Source: Desulfobulbaceae bacterium
Lineage (GTDB): Bacteria > Desulfobacterota > Desulfobulbia > Desulfobulbales > Desulfobulbaceae
Direction: 5' to 3'
NCBI GenBank assembly: GCA_026990725.1
Contig: JALXCX010000467.1
Span: 1 to 9,955, forward strand
Length of the DNA: 9,955 nucleotides
The notes below the pieces were generated by a model. It ran no database searches. It saw nothing but the letters and a program-made list of their open reading frames with translations, and was not told the origin of the DNA. How positions within the stretch are numbered: the stretch's first letter is position 1; every line of letters begins with the position of its first letter. Both the position numbers and the translations under genes were made by a program. This document shows, piece by piece, positions 1 through 6,032 of the stretch.

Positions 1-1052
1 TGACAAAAGCAACTGTTACAGGTGTCGAGGCTTCAGGCGATAAACTTGTTGTTACAGCCGAAAATACACTTCTTGGCGAAGATCTTGCCCTTGAAGTTGA
101 TATGGTTGTTCTCGCCGCTGGTATGGTACCCACAACGTGTGATGAGCCGACAATTAACCTCTCTTATCGTCAAGGAAACGCATTCCTTGATCTTGATCTC
201 TTTGATGGTTACGCAGACTCTCATTTCATCTGCTTTCCTTATGAAACCCGTCGTACAGGTGTGTACACTTGTGGTGGCGTTCGTAAGGCTGAGACCATGG
301 AAGAAACCATTGACGATGCGACCGGTGCCGCTTTAAAAGCAATTCAGTGTATCGAATCAGCGAATCGTGGTGTTTCTGTTCATCCTCGTTCAGGCGATAT
401 GACCTATCCAGACTTTTTCATGTCTCGTTGTACACAGTGTAAGCGTTGTACAGAAGAGTGTCCGTTTGGCGCACTTGACGACGATGAGAAAGGCACACCG
501 CTGCCAAATCCGACACGTTGTCGCCGTTGTGGTACCTGTATGGGTGCCTGTCCCGAGCGTATTATCGGTTTTGCCGATTACAACGTCGATATGATTGGTT
601 CAATGGTTAAGGCCATTGAGGTTCCCGATGACGACGAGGATAAGTTGCGGGTTGTAGTTTTTGTCTGTGAGAATGATGCATATCCTGCAATTGATATGTC
701 TGGTATGCACCGCAATAAAATGAACAGACTGGTTCGTTTCATCCCGGTTCGTTGTCTTGGTTCTGTTAATATGGTTTGGATTAAGGATGCCATGTCATCA
801 GGTATGGACGGTGCGCTTCTTCTGGGGTGTCGGTATGGTGATGACTACCAGTGTCACTTTGTTAAGGGATCAGAGATCGCCAACAAGCGGATGGAAAATA
901 TTGGTGAGACTCTCGGAACCCTTGGTCTTGAGCCGGAGCGCTGTGCAGTTGAGCAGGTCGCAATTTCAGACTACGATAAGATTCCTCAGATTGTGGATGA
1001 TTTTGTTGAGTCGATTATTGAGATGGGACCGAACCCGTTCAAGGGCTTCTAA
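1..1052 (+). CDS. qmoB: QmoB, quinone-interacting membrane-bound oxidoreductase subunit B (3' part; 5' end outside window)
   Basis: The reading frame is open from position 3 to the TAA at 1050-1052 (349 codons visible), so the start lies upstream of the window. QmoB is a cytoplasmic HdrA-like flavin and iron-sulfur subunit of the QmoABC complex, which passes electrons between menaquinone and APS reductase. Visible parts in order: the tail of an HdrA-like FAD domain (GVYTCGG near 260-285); two 4Fe-4S ferredoxin motifs, CTQCKRCTEECP (429-464) and CRRCGTCMGACP (519-554); then an MvhD-like C-terminal domain. That domain has cysteines in FVCEN, VRCLG, LLGCRYG and YQCHF, the expected four ligands of a 2Fe-2S cluster. 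The HdrA-MvhD fusion separates QmoB from QmoA, which lacks the MvhD part. The qmoC gene directly downstream supports the call. A soluble HdrA-type protein is the main alternative and is less likely given this neighbour. Confidence 0.92.
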   Translation, partial: TKATVTGVEASGDKLVVTAENTLLGEDLALEVDMVVLAAGMVPTTCDEPTINLSYRQGNAFLDLDLFDGYADSHFICFPYETRRTGVYTCGGVRKAETMEETIDDATGAALKAIQCIESANRGVSVHPRSGDMTYPDFFMSRCTQCKRCTEECPFGALDDDEKGTPLPNPTRCRRCGTCMGACPERIIGFADYNVDMIGSMVKAIEVPDDDEDKLRVVVFVCENDAYPAIDMSGMHRNKMNRLVRFIPVRCLGSVNMVWIKDAMSSGMDGALLLGCRYGDDYQCHFVKGSEIANKRMENIGETLGTLGLEPERCAVEQVAISDYDKIPQIVDDFVESIIEMGPNPFKGF

Positions 1053-1060
1053 CCTCGCTG

Positions 1061-1141
1061 TGTGTCGAAACTATATCTGCTCGGGAGTTTCGGGCAGATA
1101 TAGTTAACTTGATAGAATGAACTTTTTTTAGTTTCGACATA
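1061..1141 (+). other. Intercistronic inverted repeats between qmoB and qmoC
   Basis: A perfect 12-bp inverted repeat lies at 1069-1080 and 1094-1105 (AACTATATCTGC and its complement), extendable inward by a few pairs. A second, outer one pairs 1061-1073 with 1129-1141 (13 pairs, one of them G-U). The two share 1069-1073, so the full forms compete. A T-run at 1123-1129 is 17 bases beyond the inner hairpin, so this is not a standard intrinsic terminator. A role in mRNA processing, stability or partial attenuation between the two cistrons is inference. Confidence 0.6.
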
Positions 1142-1174
1142 TTGGAAAAATAATTTTCAGGACAGGAGGATAAA

Positions 1175-2386
1175 ATGTCTATGAACGTACAACCCGATAT
1201 TAGTTTTATAAAAGATATGAAGGAGGCTGGTGGCGACACTCTAAAAAAGTGTTTTCAGTGCGCAACTTGCTCTGTCGTCTGCCCGCTTTCCTCTGATGAT
1301 AATCCATTTCCACGTCGAGAAATGGTTTTGGCTCAATGGGGACTTAAGGATAAGCTCATTGGTGATCCCAATGTTTTTCTTTGCCATCAGTGCGGTGATT
1401 GTACTGCGTACTGTCCTCGTGGAGCTAAACCTGGTGATGTACTTGGAGCCATTCGTGCCTATTCATATAAGTACTTTGGCTGGCCTGCAGGACTGGCAAA
1501 TTTAGCTAGCTCAGGAAAAAACCTCCCAATTCTTATTGGAATACCCGCTGTAATAATTTTTGTTCTTTGGCTGATTTCAGGCGGTATGCATTTTCCGACA
1601 ACCGAAGAGTTTGTCCATGCAGGTTATGGTCATTTCTTTGGACATTGGAATTTTCGTCTTCTGGCAAAAAACGTGTTGTTTATTGATGTAATTATGTTGT
1701 CTGCTGCCGGTGTGGCAGTTTATTCTGTCTATAAAGGTGTTACAGCCCTCTGGAAAAAGATGGCAGAAAATGCAGGGGTTGGTGAAGCTTTGTACCGTCC
1801 CTCTGTGCCTCAGTTTGTTAAAGAGTTTATCTGGCCCTCTGTTGTTGAGATAGTCCAGCATGACCGCTTTAAGGAATGTGTTACAAATAAAGATAGAGTT
1901 CGTGGTCATCTGCCTCTTATGTGGGCATTTATGGCACTTGCCTTTGTGACCGCCTATTCAGCTTTTGCACAGGATATGCTTGGTATCTTCATTCCTTCTC
2001 TTCATGGTCCCATGTCGTTATGGAATCCTGTGAAGATTGTGGCCAACGTTGCAGCAATTGCTCTTATAGTCGGCACAGGTATACTTTGGGGCAATCGTTC
2101 TCAGATGGAATCCGATGGTCAGGCATCAAAGACCTTTTATGACTGGTTTCTTATCTGGATGATTATGGGCGTAGGCGTAACCGGTATTGGAGCAGAATTA
2201 TTTCGGTTAATTGGTCTGGTGTCACTTGGCTATGTTACCTACTTTCTGCATCTGGTGGCTGTTATGATGCTGTTTCTGTATATGCCTTATACAAAATTTG
2301 CTCATCTAGTCTACAGAACTGCTGCAATGGTATTTGAGCGCTACCGTGATTCAGCATATGTAAAGAATCCGTTGAACGAAGAATAA
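1175..2386 (+). CDS. qmoC: QmoC, membrane subunit of the Qmo complex (HdrC/HdrE-like fusion)
   Basis: This 403-residue protein joins an HdrC-like iron-sulfur domain to a cytochrome b-type membrane domain, the known QmoC architecture. It anchors QmoABC in the cytoplasmic membrane and exchanges electrons with menaquinone. Two CxxCxxCxxxCP motifs at C26-C29-C32-C36 and C70-C73-C76-C80 would bind two 4Fe-4S clusters. About six hydrophobic segments follow, near residues 117-138, 163-186, 246-268, 286-305, 321-343 and 351-372. Histidines beside or inside them (H245, H359, H377) are possible heme ligands, which I cannot assign. An AGGAGGA Shine-Dalgarno at 1164-1170 precedes ATG 1175; a second in-frame ATG at 1181 is also well spaced, so the start may be two codons later. 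It is presumably cotranscribed with qmoB and ends before a strong terminator. Confidence 0.93.
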   Translation: MSMNVQPDISFIKDMKEAGGDTLKKCFQCATCSVVCPLSSDDNPFPRREMVLAQWGLKDKLIGDPNVFLCHQCGDCTAYCPRGAKPGDVLGAIRAYSYKYFGWPAGLANLASSGKNLPILIGIPAVIIFVLWLISGGMHFPTTEEFVHAGYGHFFGHWNFRLLAKNVLFIDVIMLSAAGVAVYSVYKGVTALWKKMAENAGVGEALYRPSVPQFVKEFIWPSVVEIVQHDRFKECVTNKDRVRGHLPLMWAFMALAFVTAYSAFAQDMLGIFIPSLHGPMSLWNPVKIVANVAAIALIVGTGILWGNRSQMESDGQASKTFYDWFLIWMIMGVGVTGIGAELFRLIGLVSLGYVTYFLHLVAVMMLFLYMPYTKFAHLVYRTAAMVFERYRDSAYVKNPLNEE

Positions 2387-2415
2387 GTTCAGCGTTTTAC
2401 TTACATCATTTTGTT

Positions 2416-2446
2416 AAAGCTGGGGGCTTCGCCTCCAGCTTTTTTT
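2416..2446 (+). terminator. Rho-independent terminator after qmoC
   Basis: A GC-rich stem of about 12 pairs (2416-2427 with 2431-2442, one G-T pair) has a TTC loop, or CTTCG if the closing pair opens. The 3' arm runs straight into seven T residues (2440-2446). It starts 30 bases after the qmoC stop and should end the qmo transcript, separating it from the tRNA-tuf unit. Confidence 0.92.
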
Positions 2447-2459
2447 ATTTACGATTTGC

Positions 2460-2499
2460 AAAAAAAAGATGTTGCTTTTTTTGTATTAAAGGATATATT
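2460..2499 (+). promoter_or_regulatory. Probable sigma70-type promoter of the tRNA-tuf unit
   Basis: TTGCTT (2472-2477) and TATATT (2494-2499) are separated by 16 bases, close to housekeeping -35 and -10 elements. An eight-A tract at 2460-2467 sits just upstream of the -35, where the UP element of strong stable-RNA promoters lies. Transcription would start near 2506, a few bases before the first tRNA at 2512. It lies directly after the qmoC terminator, where a new promoter is expected. No experiment supports it. Confidence 0.6.
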
Positions 2500-2511
2500 T
2501 GCTAGGTTCAT

Positions 2512-2587
<76 letters not shown>

Positions 2588-2589
2588 GT

Positions 2590-2645
2590 CAGAAACCGGA
2601 AACCAGCACCCAGGAGGTTGTAATACCTCTGGATTCTGATTTCTG
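2590..2645 (+). other. Hairpin-forming spacer between tRNA-Thr and tRNA-Tyr
   Basis: Positions 2610-2618 pair with 2625-2632 (eight pairs with G2614 bulged, loop TGTAAT). CAGAAA (2590-2595) can pair with TTTCTG (2640-2645) around it. It is probably removed during processing of the polycistronic tRNA precursor. Confidence 0.5.
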
Positions 2646-2653
2646 TTTTGTGT

Positions 2654-2738
2654 GGAGGGGTTCCCGAGCGGTCAAAGGGAACAGACTGTAAATCTGTCGG
2701 CGGAGCCTTCGGAGGTTCGAATCCTCCCCCCTCCACCA
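2654..2738 (+). tRNA. tRNA-Tyr (anticodon GUA)
   Basis: An 85-base class II tRNA with a long variable arm. The acceptor stem is GGAGGGG/CCCCTCC, the anticodon stem ACAGA/TCTGT with GTA at 2688-2690, and the T arm GGAGG-TTCGAAT-CCTCC. The 3' CCA (2736-2738) is encoded. It sits in the position of E. coli tyrU. Confidence 0.97.
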
Positions 2739-2747
2739 TACATTGCA

Positions 2748-2783
2748 GAGCAGGTTATCACACAAGAGGTGTGAGGTATGCTC
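2748..2783 (+). other. Hairpin in the tRNA-Tyr/tRNA-Gly spacer
   Basis: TCACAC (2758-2763) pairs with GTGTGA (2769-2774) around an AAGAG loop. GAGCA (2748-2752) pairs with TGCTC (2779-2783) outside it. This is likely a structured precursor spacer. Confidence 0.45.
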
Positions 2784-2804
2784 CAAAGTTATCTTTTTGA
2801 CTGG

Positions 2805-2880
2805 GCGGGAATAGCTCAATTGGTAGAGCATCAGCCTTCCAAGCTGAGGGTTGCGGGTTCGAGTCTCGTTTCCCGCTCCA
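2805..2880 (+). tRNA. tRNA-Gly (anticodon UCC)
   Basis: A 76-base cloverleaf with acceptor stem GCGGGAA/TTCCCGC, anticodon stem TCAGC/GCTGA and anticodon TCC at 2838-2840. The T arm contains TTCGAGT and the encoded CCA is at 2878-2880. It corresponds in order to E. coli glyT. Confidence 0.97.
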
Positions 2881-2893
2881 TGTTGCAGGTAAC

Positions 2894-2930
2894 GAAGGAG
2901 CCTTCTTGTGTTGAAGCATAAGGTTATGCA
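2894..2930 (+). other. Two short hairpins in the tRNA-Gly/tRNA-Thr spacer
   Basis: The 52-base spacer contains GAAG..CTTC (loop GAGC) and GCATA..TATGC (loop AGGT). Both are short, so individual folding is uncertain, but the pattern matches the other structured spacers of this tRNA cluster. Confidence 0.35.
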
Positions 2931-2932
2931 CT

Positions 2933-3007
2933 GCCCACGTAACTCAGTGGTAGAGTACCTCCTTGGTAAGGAGGAAGTCACCGGTTCAAGTCCGGTCGTG
3001 GGCTCCA
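2933..3007 (+). tRNA. tRNA-Thr (anticodon GGU)
   Basis: A 75-base cloverleaf with acceptor stem GCCCACG/CGTGGGC, anticodon stem CCTCC/GGAGG and anticodon GGT at 2965-2967. The T arm contains TTCAAGT and the encoded CCA is at 3005-3007. It corresponds to E. coli thrT. It ends 62 bases before tuf, with no terminator between them, so the tRNAs and tuf are probably cotranscribed. Confidence 0.97.
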
Positions 3008-3025
3008 GGTATCATTTGGTTAAAA

Positions 3026-3039
3026 TGGCCAGCTGGCCA
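3026..3039 (+). repeat. 14-bp perfect palindrome in the tuf leader
   Basis: TGGCCAGCTGGCCA is self-complementary over all 14 bases. As RNA it would fold TGGCC/GGCCA around AGCT, with further interrupted pairing outward. It ends 16 bases before the tuf Shine-Dalgarno (GAGGAG, 3056-3061). Its function is unknown: candidates are tRNA 3' trailer processing, mRNA 5' end stability or protein binding. Confidence 0.6.
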
Positions 3040-3069
3040 AGTTGAACTTTTGTCTGAGGAGACACAGCA

Positions 3070-4260
3070 ATGGCAAAGGAAAAATTTGAGCGGACGAAGC
3101 CGCACGTTAACGTTGGTACAATCGGTCATATTGATCACGGTAAGACCACATTGACAGCAGCAATTACCCGTGTACTTTCTACTAAAGGACAGGCCGATTT
3201 TACTGATTTCAGTGATATCGACAAGGCTCCCGAGGAGAAGGAACGTGGTATTACAATTGCAACAGCCCATGTAGAGTATGAGACAGATAAGCGTCATTAC
3301 GCTCATGTAGACTGCCCCGGCCATGCTGATTATATCAAAAATATGATCACCGGTGCCGCACAGATGGATGGTGCGATTTTGGTTGTTGGTGCAGACGACG
3401 GCCCTATGCCTCAGACCCGTGAGCATATCCTGCTTGCTCGTCAGGTCGGTGTTCCTGCCATGGTAGTGTTTTTGAATAAATGCGACATGGTTGATGATGA
3501 TGAGTTGATTGAACTAGTTGAGATGGAGCTGCGCGAGCTGCTTGATAAGTATGATTTTCCTGGTGATGATACACCTATTATACACGGATCAGCATTACAG
3601 GCCCTTGAGAATCCCGAAGATGAAGAGAAAACTAAATGCATCTGGGAACTCATGGACTCTATTGACACTTGGGTTCCCGAACCAAAACGTGATGTTGATA
3701 AACCTTTCCTGATGCCGGTAGAAGATGTATTTTCTATTTCCGGTCGTGGAACAGTGGCCACAGGTCGTGTTGAACGAGGTGTTATCCACGTAGGTGATGA
3801 GATTGAGATCGTTGGTATCCGCGATACCCAGGTCACGACCATCACTGGCGTTGAAATGTTTCGTAAACTTCTTGATGAAGGTCAGGCAGGTGATAACATT
3901 GGTGCTCTTCTTCGTGGGACTAAACGCGACGAAGTTGTCCGTGGTCAGGTTCTTGCTGCCCCCGGTTCAATCACACCGCATAAGAAATTTAAAGCCGAGG
4001 CTTACATCCTGACCAAGGAAGAGGGCGGGCGTCATACGCCTTTTTTCAACGGCTATCGACCTCAGTTTTACTTCCGTACAACCGATGTTACCGGAGTCTG
4101 TACGCTTGAAGAGGGTGTTGAGATGGTCATGCCAGGAGATAATATCCATATAGTTGGCGAGTTGATTACTCCTATTGCCATGGAAGAGGGCCTTCGTTTT
4201 GCGATTCGTGAAGGTGGTCGTACCGTAGGCGCTGGCGTGATTAGTGAAATAATCGAATAG
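3070..4260 (+). CDS. tuf: Elongation factor Tu
   Basis: This 396-residue cytoplasmic GTPase carries aminoacyl-tRNA to the ribosomal A site. The full family length is present. The GTPase motifs are intact: G1 GHIDHGKT (19-26), the switch I region ending RGITIAT (59-65), DCPGH (81-85, including the catalytic histidine), NKCD (136-139) and GSAL (173-176). Domains 2 and 3 follow, with SISGRGTVATGRVERG and the C-terminal GGRTVGAG signature. GAGGAG at 3056-3061 sits eight bases before ATG 3070. The gene directly follows four tRNAs in the order of the E. coli tufB operon, so it matches tufB by context. Whether a second tuf copy exists in the str operon cannot be seen here. Confidence 0.98.
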   Translation: MAKEKFERTKPHVNVGTIGHIDHGKTTLTAAITRVLSTKGQADFTDFSDIDKAPEEKERGITIATAHVEYETDKRHYAHVDCPGHADYIKNMITGAAQMDGAILVVGADDGPMPQTREHILLARQVGVPAMVVFLNKCDMVDDDELIELVEMELRELLDKYDFPGDDTPIIHGSALQALENPEDEEKTKCIWELMDSIDTWVPEPKRDVDKPFLMPVEDVFSISGRGTVATGRVERGVIHVGDEIEIVGIRDTQVTTITGVEMFRKLLDEGQAGDNIGALLRGTKRDEVVRGQVLAAPGSITPHKKFKAEAYILTKEEGGRHTPFFNGYRPQFYFRTTDVTGVCTLEEGVEMVMPGDNIHIVGELITPIAMEEGLRFAIREGGRTVGAGVISEIIE

Positions 4261-4300
4261 GTTTACAACCATAACCGGATATAAACCGGTCATGAGGGTA

Positions 4301-4337
4301 GACTAAGTGCAGCCGGGCAATCTGTCCGGCTGCAGTC
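4301..4337 (+). other. Strong hairpin between tuf and rpmG
   Basis: GCAGCCGGGCA (4309-4319) pairs with TGTCCGGCTGC (4323-4333) around an ATC loop, with one G-T pair. GACT (4301-4304) and AGTC (4334-4337) can extend it across a small bulge. A TATATAT stretch follows, with no T-run, so it is not a canonical terminator. It ends 20 bases before the rpmG start. An attenuator, RNA processing site or tuf mRNA 3' stabiliser are possible roles. Confidence 0.6.
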
Positions 4338-4357
4338 TATATATCAGGACAAAAAAC

Positions 4358-4507
4358 ATGAGAGATATCATAACGCTTGCTTGTCAGGATTGTAAGCAAC
4401 GAAATTATACTACGACAAAGAATAAACGGACAATCCCGCATAAGCTGGAATTAAAAAAGTTTTGTCCGTTCTGCAAGACCCATACTCCGCATAAGGAAAC
4501 CAAGTAA
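4358..4507 (+). CDS. rpmG: 50S ribosomal protein bL33
   Basis: A 49-residue protein of normal L33 length and the zinc-binding (C+) form: C9-x2-C12 and C36-x2-C39 flank the conserved NYTTTKN and KLELKKFCP segments. It is a small component of the large ribosomal subunit near the tRNA exit site. ATG 4358 is preceded by AGGA (4346-4349). A longer in-frame reading from 4307 would run through the upstream hairpin and has no L33-like residues, so I chose the internal ATG. The order tuf, rpmG, tRNA-Trp, secE, nusG is common in bacteria. Confidence 0.96.
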   Translation: MRDIITLACQDCKQRNYTTTKNKRTIPHKLELKKFCPFCKTHTPHKETK

Positions 4508-4561
4508 TATTTTGTCAGGCTCCTAGAGGGCTTAATGTATGCGGTAGCATAAATATGGTGC

Positions 4562-4638
4562 AGGCCAGTAGCTCTAATTGGTAGAGCATCGGACTCCAAA
4601 TCCGAGGGCTGGGGGTTCGAGTCCCTCCTGGCCTGCCA
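4562..4638 (+). tRNA. tRNA-Trp (anticodon CCA)
   Basis: A 77-base cloverleaf with acceptor stem AGGCCAG/CTGGCCT, D arm GCTC..GAGC, anticodon stem TCGGA/TCCGA and anticodon CCA at 4596-4598. The T arm is GGGGG-TTCGAGT-CCCTC with discriminator G4635, and CCA 4636-4638 is encoded. It lies between rpmG and secE, a frequent position for this gene. A short TATGC/GCATA hairpin (4538-4551) precedes it. Confidence 0.97.
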
Positions 4639-4670
4639 GGACTAATGATTATCTCTAAAACGATGAGACA

Positions 4671-4931
4671 ATGGCAAATAAAAAGAATTCAGTAGGTAAC
4701 AAAAAGGGACAGGTTCAGGCAACTCAACCCCAAAAGTCACCTTTTGCGCCCTCATCCATAAGAGACTTTTATCATGAGGTTGTTGCTGAATATAAAAAAA
4801 TTGTCTGGCCTGATCGTAAGGTTACTTTCGGCCTGACTGGATTTGTTGTTGTCCTGACGATCGTGCTGTCTTTATATTTAGGCTCAGTTGATTTCTTCCT
4901 CGGAAAACTTGTTACGATGATCTTGCAATAG
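4671..4931 (+). CDS. secE: Preprotein translocase subunit SecE
   Basis: An 86-residue SecE of the single-span type usual outside the enterobacteria. The N-terminal 25 residues are polar and low-complexity. They are followed by the amphipathic segment with the conserved RDFYHEVVAEYKKIVWPDRK (31-50) and one transmembrane helix at about 53-72. SecE clamps SecY in the SecYEG protein-export channel of the cytoplasmic membrane. The start ATG 4671 has only a weak Shine-Dalgarno (GATGAG). The gene lies 32 bases after tRNA-Trp and nine bases before nusG, the standard secE-nusG pair. Confidence 0.95.
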   Translation: MANKKNSVGNKKGQVQATQPQKSPFAPSSIRDFYHEVVAEYKKIVWPDRKVTFGLTGFVVVLTIVLSLYLGSVDFFLGKLVTMILQ

Positions 4932-4940
4932 GCATTTAAT

Positions 4941-5504
4941 ATGGCGAAATACTGGTACATTGTCCATACGCATACGGGCTTTGAGGATAAAGTAAAAGCT
5001 GCTCTTGAAGATCGTATCAGCCAGGCTGGTCAGGAAGAGATGTTTGGCGATATCCTCGTCCCGACGGAACAAGTTGTTGAGATGGTTAAGGGTGCGCGAA
5101 AGACATCCGAGAGGAAATTTTTTCCCGGTTATATCCTTGTTAACATGGATATGAATGAGCATTCCTGGCACACGGTTGTCGAAACGACCCGGGTTACTGG
5201 ATTTGTAGGCGTTAATGCCAACCAGGCTATTGGCGATAGTGAAATATATAAGATGATTCCTGCACTCACACAGGAAGAAGCTGACAAAATCATTGGCCGG
5301 ATAGCTGAAGGGGCGGAAAAACCCAAGCCCAAAGTTATCTTCGAAATTGGCGATGTCGTCCGGGTTACAGAAGGACCTTTTGCCAACTTTCAGGGAACGG
5401 TTGATGAGGTCTTTCCGGATAAAGGAAGAGTCCGTGTTATGGTTTCTATTTTTGGACGTTCAACACCTGTTGAACTTGAATATATCCAGGTAAGTAATAA
5501 TTAG
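4941..5504 (+). CDS. nusG: Transcription termination/antitermination factor NusG
   Basis: A 187-residue NusG that binds RNA polymerase, suppresses pausing, and couples to Rho or to the ribosome through S10. The NGN domain (about 3-115) carries the typical YWYIVHTHTGFE start and KFFPGYILVNM (59-69). A linker leads to the C-terminal KOW domain (about 134-187), with GDVVRVTEGPFANFQGTV and a typical VSIFGRSTPVELEYIQV end. ATG 4941 is nine bases after the secE stop with only a weak ribosome site (TAGG), so translation may be coupled to secE. Confidence 0.97.
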   Translation: MAKYWYIVHTHTGFEDKVKAALEDRISQAGQEEMFGDILVPTEQVVEMVKGARKTSERKFFPGYILVNMDMNEHSWHTVVETTRVTGFVGVNANQAIGDSEIYKMIPALTQEEADKIIGRIAEGAEKPKPKVIFEIGDVVRVTEGPFANFQGTVDEVFPDKGRVRVMVSIFGRSTPVELEYIQVSNN

Positions 5505-5524
5505 CTCCCGGTTTCGCCGTGGAG
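5505..5524 (+). promoter_or_regulatory. Hairpin overlapping the rplK Shine-Dalgarno (possible L1 control site)
   Basis: CTCC (5505-5508) pairs with GGAG (5521-5524) and CGG (5509-5511) with CCG (5517-5519), with T5520 bulged and a TTTCG loop. It begins immediately after the nusG stop and occupies the first half of the GGAGGAG ribosome site (5521-5527) of rplK. In E. coli, L1 represses the L11-L1 operon at a leader structure in this place. Equating this stem with an L1 site is inference. Confidence 0.4.
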
Positions 5525-5533
5525 GAGTAAACA

Positions 5534-5959
5534 ATGGCTAAGAAAATACAATCATATATTAAATTGCAGATACCTGCAGGTAAGGCAAATCCATCTCCAC
5601 CAGTTGGGCCTGCGCTTGGTCAACATGGTGTTAACATCATGGATTTTTGTAAGGCTTTTAACGCCAAAACCCAGGCTGAAGGCGATACAATTATACCTGT
5701 CGTCATCACGGTTTTTGCTGACCGGTCATTTAGCTTCATTACTAAAACGCCGCCAGCCTCAGTGTTGCTTCTTAAGGCAGCCGGCCTGCAAAAGGGCTCA
5801 GGTAATCCCAAACGCGAGCGTGTTGCTGAGATCTCAAAGGATAAAATTAAAGAGATTGCTGAGATTAAAATGCCTGATCTTAATGCGTATGATATTGATC
5901 ATGCCATGCGAATTGTTGCAGGAACTGCACGCAGTTGTGGTATTACAGTTTTAGACTGA
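5534..5959 (+). CDS. rplK: 50S ribosomal protein uL11
   Basis: 141 residues, the usual L11 length. The N-terminal domain contains the proline-rich PSPPVGPALGQHGVN (20-34), with the prolines contacted by thiostrepton-type antibiotics. The C-terminal domain, which binds the 23S GTPase-associated region, ends in the family pattern MRIVAGTARSCGITV (125-139). L11 forms the base of the stalk with L10 and L7/L12 and is needed for RelA activation where that system exists. GGAGGAG (5521-5527) precedes ATG 5534. It is the first gene of the rplKAJL-rpoB ribosomal block and is followed by rplA. Confidence 0.98.
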   Translation: MAKKIQSYIKLQIPAGKANPSPPVGPALGQHGVNIMDFCKAFNAKTQAEGDTIIPVVITVFADRSFSFITKTPPASVLLLKAAGLQKGSGNPKRERVAEISKDKIKEIAEIKMPDLNAYDIDHAMRIVAGTARSCGITVLD

Positions 5960-6032
5960 TTTATTGAGATTAATTCGTTTGTACCTGTCCGGCTGACCAG
6001 CGGATTAGGGAGAACAACTTAAGGTCTTCAAA

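Noticed and set aside
1577..1909. A 110-codon open frame on the - strand inside qmoC
   Set aside because: It is wholly antisense to a well-supported gene, with no family resemblance and no clear ribosome site; a shadow frame.
2589..2981. A 130-codon open frame on the - strand across the tRNA cluster
   Set aside because: It reads antisense through three tRNAs. Its peptide segments (such as NETRTRNPQL and RGEDSNLRR) are the familiar spurious translations of tRNA complements.
3441..3845. A 134-codon open frame on the - strand inside tuf
   Set aside because: It is serine- and threonine-rich low-complexity sequence antisense to conserved EF-Tu codons; a shadow frame.
4274..4290. ACCGG/CCGGT inverted repeat after the tuf stop
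   Set aside because: Only five pairs with a seven-base loop and no T-run; not enough to call a terminator.
4512..4541. A possible promoter before tRNA-Trp and secE (TTGTCA as -35)
   Set aside because: No acceptable -10 element appears at 16-18 bases; ATGTAT or TGTATG are poor matches.
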